A stretch of DNA of 64,000 nt from Pseudomonas fluorescens (GCF_900636825.1 NZ_LR134318.1:3443501-3507500); one strand, 5' to 3'; shown: positions 25,731 to 36,955, counted from the stretch's first letter. Notes: generated from the sequence alone by a model not told the origin. Numbers and translations are program-made.

Positions 25731-27857
25731 ATGCCATCGCCCAAATCCCTGCCCGCCGCCCTCCTCGGCCTTGCCCTCGCCTGCCCGGCGATGGCCGAGA
25801 CTCAAGGTCTGGAACTGGGGCAAGTGCTGATTTCGGCAGATGAAAGCGGCGGCGCGGATGCTTCCGTTGAAGAGGCCAAGGCGCGCCTCGATCAGGTGCC
25901 CGGCGCGACCAACGTCGTCGACATGCGCCAACCGTTGCAGGGCCGCGTGGCGAGTAATCAGGACGTGCTGGCTTATCAGCCGGGGGTTTATGCGCAATCG
26001 GCGGGTAACGAAGGGGTGAAGATTTCCGTGCGTGGCTCGGGCATCAACCGTGCGCCGGGCGCTCACGCGTCAGGCCTGTACACGATGCTCGACGGTCTGC
26101 CACTGACCGGTCCCGGCGGCACGCCGTACGAATTGCTCGAGCCGCTATGGATCGATCACGTTGAAGTGCTGCGCGGCGCCAACGGTTTTGATCGCGGCTC
26201 GCTGGCGCTGGGCGGTGCCATCGATTACATCAGCCACACCGGTTACAACGCGCCGAAATTGCAAGTGCGCTACGCCACCGGCAGCCATGGTTATCAGCAG
26301 CGCCAGGTCAGCTCCGGGCAAGTGCTGGGCGACTTCGATTACTACGTGTCGCTGACCGATGCCAACGCCGACGGCTATCAGGATCACACCGCCAGCGAAA
26401 GCAAAGGCCTGATCGCCAACTTCGGCTACCGCTTCAATCCAAACCTGGAAACCCGCTTCTATATCCGCTACCGCGAGACTGACAACGACCTCGCCGGGCG
26501 CGTGACCAAGCATTCCATCGAACACTCGTCTCGCGCGGCCAATCCGTCCTACGTTGCGCGCGATGACAGCCGAAAACAGCCGGGCAGCACCTTCGTCGGC
26601 AACAAAACCACTTATTACATCGACGACGATTCGAGCATCGAGACGGGGCTGGTTTATCACGATTACCCGATGGATCTGCGCGAAGGCCCGAACCGCTTGA
26701 AAGTCGCCTACACCGATGTCAGCGGCACGTTCGACTACAAACGCCGCGACACTATTTTCGGCATGGAAAGCCGCAGCAACGTCGGTTTGCGCGTGACCAA
26801 ACATCTGCCCAACGACGGCGCCAGCGAGTTCGTGCGCATCCCCACCGCCAACACCGCCGGTTACGCGCCCGGCACGCGCATGCGCAACTTCACGTATCAG
26901 GGTTCGGACACTGTTCTGCACTTTGGCAACGACCTGGAAATCGCCGACGACCTATGGTTGACCACCGGCCTCGCCGCCATTTACACCCGCCGTGAAAGCG
27001 ACGTCACTTACCCGCAAAGCGGCGGCAAAACCAGCATGAACGACTGGGATTACGCACCGCGTCTGGGCCTGCGCTACCAGATCACGCCGGACCTGCAAGT
27101 GTTTGGCAACCTCAGCCGCTCGGTCGAAGCGCCGCATCCGTGGTCGCTGATCTACAGCTCCAACGTGCGCTTCCCGGCGGGTAACGGCGCCGCGACCGGC
27201 ACGCAAAAAGATCCGATCGAACTGCAAAACCAGACTGCGACGACACTTGAGTTGGGTGGTCGTGGCGACAGCGCCGTCGGCGAATGGAGTCTGGCGTGGT
27301 ACTACGCGCAGGTTCGGCATGAACTGCTTTCGGTGTTGCCGGATGCTACCGCCGTTACGCCCTACGAACTCAACGCGAGCCCGACCGTGCACCAAGGCGT
27401 CGAAGCCAGCCTCAACAGCAAACTCTGGTCGGCTGCCGATGGCCGTCAGCTGAGCTTGCGTCAGGCCTATACGTTCAGCGATTTCCACTACCGCGATGAC
27501 GATCGGTTTGGCGACAACCGCTTGCCGGGGTTGCCGATGCATTACTACCAAGGCGAGTTGCGTTATGACTGGCCGCAGGGATTTTTCGCCGCGGTGAACA
27601 CGCAACTGGTGTCCAAAGCAGCCGTGGATTACGCGAACAGCTACTACGCCGATCCATACGCACTGTTCGGCGCCACCCTCGGCTATAACGCACCGAAGGG
27701 CGATTGGCAGGGCTGGGTGGACATGCGCAATTTGAGCAACAAGCACTATGCCGCGACGGTCACGCCGGGGTACGACGACAAGGGCCTGGACGCCGCGCGG
27801 TCTACACCGGGTGAAGGGATGGGCGTTTATGTCGGGGTTTCGTGGAGTTTGCTGTGA
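25731..27857 (+). CDS. TonB-dependent outer-membrane receptor (FecA/CirA-like)
   Basis: This 708-residue protein has a signal peptide (ending AMAET), a TonB-box-like segment after it (LELGQVLISAD), a plug domain (DVLAYQPGVYAQSAGNEGVKI) and a long barrel ending in an aromatic-rich strand (GVYVGVSWSLL). It has no N-terminal signalling domain. I chose ATG 25731 because TGGAG precedes it and the signal starts cleanly there. An earlier ATG lies at 25713. The 290 bases upstream show no Fur box or cobalamin element I can recognise, so the ligand is open. Confidence 0.85.
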   Translation: MPSPKSLPAALLGLALACPAMAETQGLELGQVLISADESGGADASVEEAKARLDQVPGATNVVDMRQPLQGRVASNQDVLAYQPGVYAQSAGNEGVKISVRGSGINRAPGAHASGLYTMLDGLPLTGPGGTPYELLEPLWIDHVEVLRGANGFDRGSLALGGAIDYISHTGYNAPKLQVRYATGSHGYQQRQVSSGQVLGDFDYYVSLTDANADGYQDHTASESKGLIANFGYRFNPNLETRFYIRYRETDNDLAGRVTKHSIEHSSRAANPSYVARDDSRKQPGSTFVGNKTTYYIDDDSSIETGLVYHDYPMDLREGPNRLKVAYTDVSGTFDYKRRDTIFGMESRSNVGLRVTKHLPNDGASEFVRIPTANTAGYAPGTRMRNFTYQGSDTVLHFGNDLEIADDLWLTTGLAAIYTRRESDVTYPQSGGKTSMNDWDYAPRLGLRYQITPDLQVFGNLSRSVEAPHPWSLIYSSNVRFPAGNGAATGTQKDPIELQNQTATTLELGGRGDSAVGEWSLAWYYAQVRHELLSVLPDATAVTPYELNASPTVHQGVEASLNSKLWSAADGRQLSLRQAYTFSDFHYRDDDRFGDNRLPGLPMHYYQGELRYDWPQGFFAAVNTQLVSKAAVDYANSYYADPYALFGATLGYNAPKGDWQGWVDMRNLSNKHYAATVTPGYDDKGLDAARSTPGEGMGVYVGVSWSLL

Positions 27858-27911
27858 AACCAGCCAGTGTTGACAATGGCTGACTGCCGAATGTGTTGAC
27901 TGATCCATCGC

Positions 27912-28074
27912 CATCGCTTGCAGGGCAAGCCCCACACTGATTTGCGACAGGCACAGATTCAATGGGCCAACCCAAAAACCTGTGGGAGCCAGCCCTGCTG
28001 GCGATAGCGGACTGCCTGTGCCGAAAGTCTTGGCTGACACACCGCCATCGCTTGCAGGGCAAGCTCCCACAGGG
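27912..28074. repeat. Three REP palindromes, family C
   Basis: REPs of the CGCTTGCAGGGCAAGC and GTGGGAGCCAGCCCTGCTGG types lie at about 27912-27937, 27981-28006 and 28044-28074, alternating in orientation. They fill most of the 388-base gap after the TonB receptor. About 50 bases around the middle copy match the pair at 2.8 kb, including unique flank. Confidence 0.8.
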
Positions 28075-28245
28075 GATTGGCGCTGTACCTTGGCTTTGTG
28101 ATCTGCAAAAAACCTTCTGTGAAATCCGCATTGCGCTCAAGTTGTGAGTCGATAGCGATCACGCAATGCCATTGATGTGCCATCACTGAAATAGTATGTT
28201 ACGCAAAATCCATCCCCCGTTTAACCGCCGCACAAGGAAGACTTC

Positions 28246-28467
28246 ATGTCGCTCAAAGGAAAGATAATCTCCGGTTATCTCATCATCGGTTTGATCTACG
28301 CGCTCTACTCCTGGATGTTCAGCAGCTACTACTCCCATGCCAGTTTCGCCTACAACCTCGGCCGCGGGCTGGTGTGGCCGGCGTCGATGTTTCCTGCGCT
28401 CGGCGCATTCATCGGCGGCGTCGTGCTGGTCATCATCGCCGGCGCCTATGCGCTGAGTCGCCGCTAA
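28246..28467 (+). CDS. Small two-helix membrane protein
   Basis: This 73-residue protein has two hydrophobic helices (about 8-25 and 42-68), a short polar link and a basic C-terminus (SRR). AAGGAAGAC precedes the ATG. It lies 39 bases before a lipoprotein gene in the same direction, so the two probably share a transcript and a cell-envelope location. Function unknown. Confidence 0.7.
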   Translation: MSLKGKIISGYLIIGLIYALYSWMFSSYYSHASFAYNLGRGLVWPASMFPALGAFIGGVVLVIIAGAYALSRR

Positions 28468-28506
28468 GCGTTCTGCTGTTCACATTTCATTCAAGGACAA
28501 ATGCTC

Positions 28507-28980
28507 ATGAGCATGAAAAAGGTAACGCTGGCCGCAATGCTGGCAATGGCGCTGACGGGTTGCGGCGGTAGCAAGGACAAGGCCGAAGAGCTGGTCGAGG
28601 CCAGTGGCATGACCAAGCAATACGGCAGCATGGTCGAGATGGCCTCCGCCGGCTACGCCTCACGCTACCCGATGCTCGAGCGCGAGCAGATCCGCAACTT
28701 CGTGCGGGAAAACATCGATCCCGATGACTTGAAGAACATGGTCGTGGAAATCTATGCCGACCATTTCGACAACGATGAACTGGACCTGATGATCCGCGCC
28801 AACCAGCATCCCGAGCAGGCGATGGCGATTATCCTCACCTCGAAACAGGGCCGCGATCTGGCTGAAAAAGTCATGTCCATCCAGACCACCATCGCGCAAG
28901 ACATGCGCGATGCGATGACCGACAGCGATGAGGCGATCGTCGATGCTCTGGATGATTTGAAGGACGAAGCGCAGGGCTGA
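28507..28980 (+). CDS. Predicted lipoprotein, DUF2059-like
   Basis: This 157-residue precursor has a type II signal and lipobox LTGC close to the start. The mature part is acidic and helical and resembles DUF2059-type envelope proteins (a late IILTSKQGRDLAEKVM helix and an Asp/Glu-rich tail). Three in-frame ATGs lie close together. The second, at 28507, is best spaced from AAGGA at 28493. Function unknown. Confidence 0.7.
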   Translation: MSMKKVTLAAMLAMALTGCGGSKDKAEELVEASGMTKQYGSMVEMASAGYASRYPMLEREQIRNFVRENIDPDDLKNMVVEIYADHFDNDELDLMIRANQHPEQAMAIILTSKQGRDLAEKVMSIQTTIAQDMRDAMTDSDEAIVDALDDLKDEAQG

Positions 28981-29160
28981 AACTGCGTAATGACAGCAAG
29001 CGATCTCCGCCGGCCATGACCGGTGGAGATGCAGCTGCGGGCTCGTCAGCGTGAACGTCAGCCCTTCCAGCACGGATATAACTGATCCAATTTCCCGCAC
29101 TCCCGCTTTTAACTCTCCAACTCCCGGTTTTCTGCCTAGACTTGCGTTTGTCCTGACTGA

Positions 29161-30210
<1,050 letters not shown>

Positions 30211-30271
30211 TCGCAAGGCAGGCGCTGCCGGCGCGGCGCCTGCCAGTCTTCACTCGACGTGAGATGCCACC

Positions 30272-30904
30272 ATGAAAGCGCTTCGGCGAATCTGGGAACA
30301 CTTCGAGGAGGGCTTTATCGTCTTCCTTCTGGCCGCCATGACCCTGGTCACGTTCATTTACGTGATCCTCAACAATTTTTACAGCCTCTTCTATTGGCTG
30401 GCCGACCATTGGCCAGCGGCGAGCACCCCGATGTTCGCCATTGGCGACCACATCATGGGCATGGCTCAGGCAATGACCTGGAGCACCGCCCTGACGAAAG
30501 CCCTGTTCGGCTGGCTGATCTTTTTCGGCCTGGCCTACGGTGTGCGCACTGCCGGGCATATCGGCGTCGATGCGTTGGTCCGAATGACCAGCCGCTCGGT
30601 GCAAAAGTACATCGGCATCGTCGCCTGTCTGTGCTGCCTGGCTTACGCAGGATTGCTCGGCGTCGCCAGCTTCGAGTGGATCCAGACATTGATGAACGCC
30701 GGCATCGGTGCCGAAGATCTGGGCCACTTCGGCATCATGCAGTGGCACATCGGGTTGATCGTGCCGTTGGGGTTTACGTTGGTCTTCATCCGTTTCGCGG
30801 AAATCCTGCTGCGCATCCTGCAAAACCGCCAGACCGGCCTGGGCCTGGCTGACGAAGCCGCCGATGCGTTGAAACTCGCCGAACACGTGGATGACAAATC
30901 ATGA
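30272..30904 (+). CDS. dctQ: TRAP transporter small permease DctQ
   Basis: This 210-residue small membrane subunit has four hydrophobic helices (about 15-38, 82-100, 112-132 and 155-180) and the DctQ segment GLAYGVRTAGHIGVDAL. It partners DctM in sodium-driven uptake of C4-dicarboxylates delivered by DctP. Its stop overlaps the start of dctM (ATGA), implying tight co-translation. Confidence 0.9.
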   Translation: MKALRRIWEHFEEGFIVFLLAAMTLVTFIYVILNNFYSLFYWLADHWPAASTPMFAIGDHIMGMAQAMTWSTALTKALFGWLIFFGLAYGVRTAGHIGVDALVRMTSRSVQKYIGIVACLCCLAYAGLLGVASFEWIQTLMNAGIGAEDLGHFGIMQWHIGLIVPLGFTLVFIRFAEILLRILQNRQTGLGLADEAADALKLAEHVDDKS

Positions 30905-32184
30905 CCATCGCCTTCCTGTTCGTGGCCCTGTTCGTCCTGATGTTCATCGGCGTACCCATCGCCATTTCCCTCGGTCTCGCCGGGTCCCTGACCATCATTT
31001 TCTTTAGCCCCGATTCAGTGCGTTCCCTGGCGATCAAACTGTTCGAGACCTCGGAGCATTACACCCTACTGGCCATTCCATTTTTCCTGCTTGCCGGCGC
31101 GTTCATGACCACCGGCGGTGTAGCCCGTCGCTTGATCGACTTCGCTAACGCGTGTGTCGGGCATATTCGCGGCGGCCTGGCGATCGCGGCGGTGCTGGCT
31201 TGCATGCTGTTTGCCGCCCTCTCCGGCTCGAGTCCTGCGACCGTGGCAGCGGTCGGTTCGATTGCCATTGCCGGCATGGTGCGTTCCGGTTATCCGCAAG
31301 CGTTTGGCGCCGGCATCATTTGCAACGCCGGGACGCTGGGCATCCTGATCCCGCCTTCGATCGTGATGGTGGTCTATGCCGCTGCTACCGAAACCTCGGT
31401 CGGCAAGCTGTTCATGGCCGGCGTGATCCCCGGCCTGTTGCTGGGAACGGCGCTGATGGTGGCGATCTATATCGTCGCGGTGAAGAAAAACCTGCCGGCC
31501 TTGCCGCGGGCGACACTTCGGGAGTTTTTGAGCGCAGCACGCAAGGCCGTATGGGGTTTGCTGTTGATGGTGATCATTCTCGGCGGCATCTATTCGGGGA
31601 TGTTCACCCCCACCGAGGCGGCGGCAGTGGCGGCTGTCTACTCGGCGTTCATCGCCTTGTTCGTCTACAAGGATCTGACGTTCCGCGAAACGCCCAAGGT
31701 CCTGCTCGACTCCGCAAAACTGAGCATCATGTTGATGTTCATCATCGCCAACGCCATGTTGTTCGCCCACGTCCTGACCACCGAACAACTGCCGCAACAG
31801 ATCACCGCCTGGGTGATCGAAGCAGGTCTGACACCCGTGACGTTCCTGCTGGTGGTCAACATTGTCCTGTTGATCGCCGGTGCGTTCATGGAGCCGTCGG
31901 CCATCATCCTGATCCTCGCGCCGATCCTCTTCCCTATCGCCATGAAACTGGGGATCGACCCGATTCACCTGGGCATCATCATGGTGGTCAACCTCGAAAT
32001 CGGGCTGATTACGCCGCCCGTTGGGCTGAACCTGTTCGTGACCTCGGCGGTGACCGGCATGTCGTTGCCCGCCACCATCAGAGCGGCGATGCCATGGCTG
32101 ACGATTCTGCTGTTGTTCCTCGTGCTGATTACCTATGTGCCGTGGATTTCGCTGGTCCTGCCAGCCTGGTTGGGGATGAGTTGA
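30901..32184 (+). CDS. dctM: TRAP transporter large permease DctM
   Basis: This 427-residue inner-membrane transport subunit has about a dozen helices. Its family marks are LFAALSGSSPATVAAVGSIA and the later repeat INAMLFAHVLTTEQLP, the pseudo-symmetric substrate and sodium sites. It completes a canonical dctPQM operon, with its start overlapping the dctQ stop. Confidence 0.93.
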   Translation: MTIAFLFVALFVLMFIGVPIAISLGLAGSLTIIFFSPDSVRSLAIKLFETSEHYTLLAIPFFLLAGAFMTTGGVARRLIDFANACVGHIRGGLAIAAVLACMLFAALSGSSPATVAAVGSIAIAGMVRSGYPQAFGAGIICNAGTLGILIPPSIVMVVYAAATETSVGKLFMAGVIPGLLLGTALMVAIYIVAVKKNLPALPRATLREFLSAARKAVWGLLLMVIILGGIYSGMFTPTEAAAVAAVYSAFIALFVYKDLTFRETPKVLLDSAKLSIMLMFIIANAMLFAHVLTTEQLPQQITAWVIEAGLTPVTFLLVVNIVLLIAGAFMEPSAIILILAPILFPIAMKLGIDPIHLGIIMVVNLEIGLITPPVGLNLFVTSAVTGMSLPATIRAAMPWLTILLLFLVLITYVPWISLVLPAWLGMS

Positions 32185-32265
32185 TGCCCTGACCCAGCAC
32201 CTGCGGTGCAATCGACTACAGTGCAATCACTCTGCTTAAAACCATAACAAGACGGAGAGTTCCCC

Positions 32266-33216
32266 ATGCGAGTCAAGTCCCGCTTCGCCGTGCTGGCCGC
32301 CGCCACGTTGGCCATCAGCGCCACTGCTCAGGCCGCCCCCGTGTTCATCAACATCCTCACCGGCGGCACCAGCGGGGTTTATTACCCGATCGGTGTCGGC
32401 ATCTCGCAGATCAATAGCGACGGCATTCCCGGCTCGAAGACTTCGGTCCAGGCCACCAAGGCCTCGGTGGAAAACCTCAACCTTCTGCAAGCAGGTCGAG
32501 GCGAATTGGCGTTTGCACTCGGCGACTCGGTGGCCGACGCCAAAAACGGCGTGGAGGATGCGGGCTTCAAGGCGCCGCTGACCAAATTGCGCGCCCTCGG
32601 CGGCGCTTACCCCAATTACATTCAGATCGTTGCCAGCAAGGAATCGGGAATCAAGACGCTCGCCGACCTCAAGGGCAAGACCATCTCCGTCGGCGCGCCA
32701 AAATCCGGCACCGAACTCAACGCGCGGGCGATTTTCAAAGCCGCTGGCCTGACCTATGAGGACATGGGCAAAGTGCAATATCTGCCTTTCGCCGAATCGG
32801 TCGAACTGATCAAGAACCGGCAACTGGATGCGACCCTGCAATCGTCCGGGTTGGGCATGGCCGCCATTCGCGACCTGTCCTCGGTGATGCCGCTGAACTA
32901 CGTTGCGGTCCCGCCTGAGGTGGTCACGAAAATCGGCAACCCGGCCTATCAGAGCGCAATGATTCCGGCCAACACCTATGACGGCCAGGCCGAAGCGGTA
33001 CCGACCGTGGCGATCACCAACATTCTGGTGACCCGCGCCGACATGCCCGATGAGGTCGTGTACGAGATGACCAAACTGCTGTTCGACAACCTTACGCGCC
33101 TGGGCAACTCCCATTCGGCCGCCAAGGACATCAAGCTGGAAGCCGCCGCGAAAAACCTGCCGATTGCCCTGCACCCGGGCGCCGAACGGTACTACAAGGA
33201 AAAAGGCGCGTTGTAA
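32266..33216 (+). CDS. TAXI-family TRAP solute-binding protein
   Basis: This 316-residue periplasmic protein has a signal peptide (ending AQAAP) and the TAXI signature LTGGTSGVYYPIGVGI near residues 31-46, then a C-lobe with DEVVYEMTKLLFDNL. TAXI proteins differ from DctP and bind substrates such as glutamate, 2-oxoglutarate or other carboxylates. It follows the DctPQM operon and precedes its own fused permease, forming a second TRAP system. Confidence 0.92.
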   Translation: MRVKSRFAVLAAATLAISATAQAAPVFINILTGGTSGVYYPIGVGISQINSDGIPGSKTSVQATKASVENLNLLQAGRGELAFALGDSVADAKNGVEDAGFKAPLTKLRALGGAYPNYIQIVASKESGIKTLADLKGKTISVGAPKSGTELNARAIFKAAGLTYEDMGKVQYLPFAESVELIKNRQLDATLQSSGLGMAAIRDLSSVMPLNYVAVPPEVVTKIGNPAYQSAMIPANTYDGQAEAVPTVAITNILVTRADMPDEVVYEMTKLLFDNLTRLGNSHSAAKDIKLEAAAKNLPIALHPGAERYYKEKGAL

Positions 33217-33288
33217 TCGCCCACGGCGCAGCGGCTACGATGCCGCTGCGTTTTTCAGTGTTTCCAGTCGTCATAAGGCAGGCCGCTA

Positions 33289-35316
33289 ATGAGTGACGAG
33301 CATCACGGCATTTCCGCGAACCCGCGGGACTGGCCCAAAACGTTGTTCTACGTCGCGCTGCTGTTTTCGGTTTTTCAGATCATCACCGCAGCCTTTTCCC
33401 CGATCTCCAGCCAGGTCCTGCGTGCGGTCCACGTCGGTTTTCTGCTGTGGGTGGTGTTCCTCAGTTACCCCGCTTACGGCAGCACCCGCCCGTGGCAACC
33501 GCTGGCCTGGCTGCTGAGCCTGGCGGGCATCGCCACCGCTCTCTATCAATGGGTGTTCGAGGCCGATCTGATCCAGCGCTCCGGCGACCTGACGCCAACC
33601 GACATGGCCGTGGGCATTGTGCTGATCGCGTTAGTCTTCGAAGCCGCACGACGGGTGATGGGCATTGCTTTGCCGATGATCTGCGGGCTGTTCCTCGCCT
33701 ACGGTTTGCTCGGTGAATACCTGCCCGGCGAACTGGCCCATCGCGGGTACGGCTTCGACCAGATCGTCAATCAACTGTCTTTCGGCACCGAAGGGCTGTA
33801 CGGGACACCGACTTACGTGTCGGCAACCTATATTTTCCTGTTCATCCTGTTTGGCGCGTTCCTCGAACAGGCCGGCATGATCAAGTTGTTTACCGATTTC
33901 GCCATGGGTTTGTTCGGCCACAAACTGGGCGGCCCGGCCAAGGTTGCCGTCGTCTCGTCGGCGCTGATGGGGACGATTACCGGTTCGGGCATCGCCAACG
34001 TCGTGACCACCGGGCAATTCACGATTCCACTGATGAAACGCTTTGGCTACCGCGCCGCATTCGCCGGCGGCGTCGAAGCCACGTCCAGCATGGGCAGCCA
34101 GATCATGCCGCCGGTGATGGGCGCCGTCGCTTTCATCATGGCGGAAACCATCAACGTGCCGTTCGTGGAAATTGCCAAGGCAGCCTTGATACCCGCCATT
34201 CTGTATTTCGGTTCGGTGTTCTGGATGGTGCATCTGGAAGCCAAGCGCTCCAACCTCAAAGGCTTGCCCAAAGACCAATGCCCCAGCGCCTTCGGTGCGG
34301 TAAAGGAAAGCTGGTATCTGCTGATTCCGCTGCTGGTGCTGGTTTATCTGCTGTTTTCCGGACGTACACCGCTGTTCTCCGGAATGGTCGGGCTGGCCTT
34401 GACCGCTATCGTGATACTCGGCTCGGCGATCATCTTCCGGGCGCGCAGCTTCGGTCTGCGCTGTGCATTCTGGGTGGCGCTGGGCGTGCTCTGCACAGGC
34501 TTTTTCCAACTCGGCATCGCGGTGATTTTTGCGGTCATTGCCGCGCTGGTTCTGGTGTGCGTGTTCATCAAGGGCGGCCGCGAAACCCTGACCGTCTGCC
34601 TGCACGCCTTGGTTGAAGGCGCGCGTCACGCGGTGCCCGTGGGCATCGCCTGCGCGCTGGTGGGCGTGATCATCGGGATTGTTTCGCTCACCGGCGTCGC
34701 CTCGACCTTTGCCGGCTACATCCTCGCCATCGGTCGCGACAACCTGCTGCTCTCGCTGATTCTGACGATGATCACCTGCCTGGTGCTGGGCATGGGCATC
34801 CCGACCATTCCCAACTACATCATCACCAGCTCCATTGCCGCACCGGCGCTGCTGGAACTGGGCGTACCGCTGATTGTGTCGCACATGTTCGTGTTCTACT
34901 TCGGCATTCTCGCCGACCTGACCCCACCGGTCGCCCTCGCCTGCTTCGCCGCCGCCCCGATCGCCAAGGAAAGCGGCTTCAAGATCAGCTTGTGGGCGGT
35001 GCGCATCGCGCTGGCCGGTTTTGTCGTTCCGTTCATGGCGGTCTACAATCCGGCGCTGATGCTGCAAGGCGACAACCTCTGGATGACCGCCTACATGCTG
35101 ATCAAAAGCGTCCTCGCGGTCGGCCTCTGGGGCATCGCCTCCACCGGTTTTCTGCAACAGAAAATGGCCGTCTGGGAACGCCTCTTGAGCCTTGGCGCGG
35201 GGGCACTGCTGATCGTGGCGCTGCCGCTGACCGACGAAATCGGCTTCGCATTGGGCATTCTGGTAATTGCACAACACCTCTGGCGCGCCCGTCGCGCCGG
35301 TTTGGCCAATGCATGA
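33289..35316 (+). CDS. TRAP transporter fused DctQM-type permease (TAXI system)
   Basis: This 675-residue inner-membrane protein fuses a Q-like four-helix part (about 15-190) to an M-like transport domain (about 190-660). Marks are GLYGTPTYVSATYIFLFILF, then SSALMGTITGSGIANVVTTG and the QIMPPVMGA segment. Fused permeases of this length are typical partners of TAXI binding proteins. Its stop overlaps the next ATG (ATGA). Confidence 0.92.
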   Translation: MSDEHHGISANPRDWPKTLFYVALLFSVFQIITAAFSPISSQVLRAVHVGFLLWVVFLSYPAYGSTRPWQPLAWLLSLAGIATALYQWVFEADLIQRSGDLTPTDMAVGIVLIALVFEAARRVMGIALPMICGLFLAYGLLGEYLPGELAHRGYGFDQIVNQLSFGTEGLYGTPTYVSATYIFLFILFGAFLEQAGMIKLFTDFAMGLFGHKLGGPAKVAVVSSALMGTITGSGIANVVTTGQFTIPLMKRFGYRAAFAGGVEATSSMGSQIMPPVMGAVAFIMAETINVPFVEIAKAALIPAILYFGSVFWMVHLEAKRSNLKGLPKDQCPSAFGAVKESWYLLIPLLVLVYLLFSGRTPLFSGMVGLALTAIVILGSAIIFRARSFGLRCAFWVALGVLCTGFFQLGIAVIFAVIAALVLVCVFIKGGRETLTVCLHALVEGARHAVPVGIACALVGVIIGIVSLTGVASTFAGYILAIGRDNLLLSLILTMITCLVLGMGIPTIPNYIITSSIAAPALLELGVPLIVSHMFVFYFGILADLTPPVALACFAAAPIAKESGFKISLWAVRIALAGFVVPFMAVYNPALMLQGDNLWMTAYMLIKSVLAVGLWGIASTGFLQQKMAVWERLLSLGAGALLIVALPLTDEIGFALGILVIAQHLWRARRAGLANA

Positions 35317-35723
35317 TCGGCCTGTGCCTGGGCCTGGCCGGCAGCGTCTGGGCGCAACTGCCGATGACGCATTTCACCCTGGCGTGGAACCACACCATCG
35401 AAAAGATTCGCTGGGAGGAAGATTATCGCGTCACTCCGCGAGGCCTGTTGCTCGGGGAAGCCAGAGTTCAAGGCAACGGCGCCGGCATGGAAATCCCTGA
35501 CGACGCCCGACTGGTCAACGGCGGCTGGCATTTCCAGCGCCACCTGCCGGCCCTGCAACCCCTGAAACTGGGCCGAACCCCCGAAGCCGGCGACTACCAA
35601 CTCTGCGTGGACGGCGCATGCCAATCGATCAGCCGCTGGGTTGGCCCACCCACCAGCAGCCAGCCGTTGATAGAGCTGTGGCGTTGCGAGGTCGGCGCAG
35701 AAACGCCCGTCGGTGATCGGTGA
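35313..35723 (+). CDS. DUF1850 protein of the TAXI-TRAP operon
   Basis: This 136-residue protein has an N-terminal hydrophobic signal-like stretch (about 1-15) and a beta-rich mature part with a cysteine pair (LCVDGACQ). DUF1850 proteins are encoded right after TAXI-TRAP fused permeases in many proteobacteria, and this is the expected neighbour. The start overlaps the permease stop by ATGA, which supports ATG 35313. Its role in transport is not established. Confidence 0.8.
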   Translation: MIGLCLGLAGSVWAQLPMTHFTLAWNHTIEKIRWEEDYRVTPRGLLLGEARVQGNGAGMEIPDDARLVNGGWHFQRHLPALQPLKLGRTPEAGDYQLCVDGACQSISRWVGPPTSSQPLIELWRCEVGAETPVGDR

Positions 35724-35737
35724 TCAACGAACCGGCT

Positions 35738-36955
35738 TCAGTGCCCAGCCACCGCCGCCGCTCCCGCGCCACGCGGCCCCACCTTGAAGCCATGCGCCCG
35801 AGCATTCCAGGCGATCACAAACCCGAGCGCCACTAACGCCACCATCGCCCAGGGAAACGAGGCAACGCCCCAGCGGTCAAGCAACACGCCGCCGACAACG
35901 CCACTACCGGCAATGGCCGCGTTCCAGGCCACGACATTCAACGACAACGCCACGTCGGCGCCATCACCCGCCGCATCCGCCAATGCGGTCTGCAACAGAG
36001 TTGCCGCGCCGCCAAAACTCAATCCCCAGACGAACACGCCCAGATAAATCACCTCCGGAACGCGCCCCAAAAAGCCAAATATCGCGCAAACCAGGGCGAA
36101 CATCGCCAGGCTCATCAACACGGTCTTGCGCAGCAGCGGCTCAACCAATTTCGCGGTCAGCCAAATACCCATCAACGCTGCGATACCAAACACCAGCAAC
36201 ACCAGATCGACACGATCCGCCAAACCCGCCGGTGCCACAAACGGGGCGATGTAGGTGTAGAGAATGTTGTGCGCCAGCATCCAACTGATCACCACTGCCA
36301 ACACCGGCCGAACGCCCGGCGTGGTCAACACGCGGCGCAGCGACAGACGCTGATGCGCAGGCTGCGGCGGATAATCCGGCACCTTAACCAGCACCCAGAC
36401 AATCAACATCAGCGTCAGGGCCGACATCAATCCAAACGTCGTGCGCCACCCGACAAGGCCACCCAGCCAGGTGCCCAACGGCACGCCCAGTGACAGAGCA
36501 ATCGGTGTGCCGACCATCGCCAGTGCCAACGCCTTGCCCTGCTGATCCGGCGCGACCATGCGCCGCGCATAACCGGCCAACAAACTCCACGCCAAGCCTG
36601 CCGACACACCGGCGAAGAAGCGCGCCACCAGCGTCACGCCATAGTGCGAAGACAGCGCCGTGATCGAGTTGAACAGCAGAAAACCAACGATGGTCAGCAG
36701 CAACACATTGCGCCGACGCCAGCCGCGCGTGGCGATGGTCATCGGGATCACCGCCAGCACCGAGCCCAGCGCATAAGCGGTGACCATCTGCCCGGCCATC
36801 GAAGGGGAAATCGCCAGCCCTTCGCTGATCAGCGGCAACAACCCGGCGGGCAGGGTTTCAGTGACGATGCAAATAAAACCGGTCATGGCCAGCGCCAGCA
36901 GCGCGCCAATAGGCAGGCGTTTGGGCGCGGCGGATAACGTTATTGAAGGTGTCAC
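35738..36955 (-). CDS. MFS transporter, DHA1 drug/sugar efflux type
   Basis: This 405-residue inner-membrane protein has twelve predicted helices. Family marks are TETLPAGLLPLISEGL (about 30-45, as in AraJ/YdhP-type carriers) and RFFAGVSAGLAWSLLAGY (about 115-130, the MFS motif C region). These proteins expel sugars, arabinose-like compounds or drugs. It is divergent from a TetR gene, the usual layout for a repressor-controlled exporter. Confidence 0.88.
   Translation of the reverse strand: MTPSITLSAAPKRLPIGALLALAMTGFICIVTETLPAGLLPLISEGLAISPSMAGQMVTAYALGSVLAVIPMTIATRGWRRRNVLLLTIVGFLLFNSITALSSHYGVTLVARFFAGVSAGLAWSLLAGYARRMVAPDQQGKALALAMVGTPIALSLGVPLGTWLGGLVGWRTTFGLMSALTLMLIVWVLVKVPDYPPQPAHQRLSLRRVLTTPGVRPVLAVVISWMLAHNILYTYIAPFVAPAGLADRVDLVLLVFGIAALMGIWLTAKLVEPLLRKTVLMSLAMFALVCAIFGFLGRVPEVIYLGVFVWGLSFGGAATLLQTALADAAGDGADVALSLNVVAWNAAIAGSGVVGGVLLDRWGVASFPWAMVALVALGFVIAWNARAHGFKVGPRGAGAAAVAGH

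Noticed and set aside
31066..32226. A 386-codon minus-strand frame opposite dctM.
   Set aside because: The His/Gln/Asp-rich sequence has no family match I know, and dctM on the other strand is certain.
33631..35277. A 548-codon minus-strand open frame opposite the fused TRAP permease.
   Set aside because: It lies wholly antisense to a well-supported gene, is His/Gln/Glu/Arg-rich as GC-skewed shadow frames are, and has no recognisable domain.
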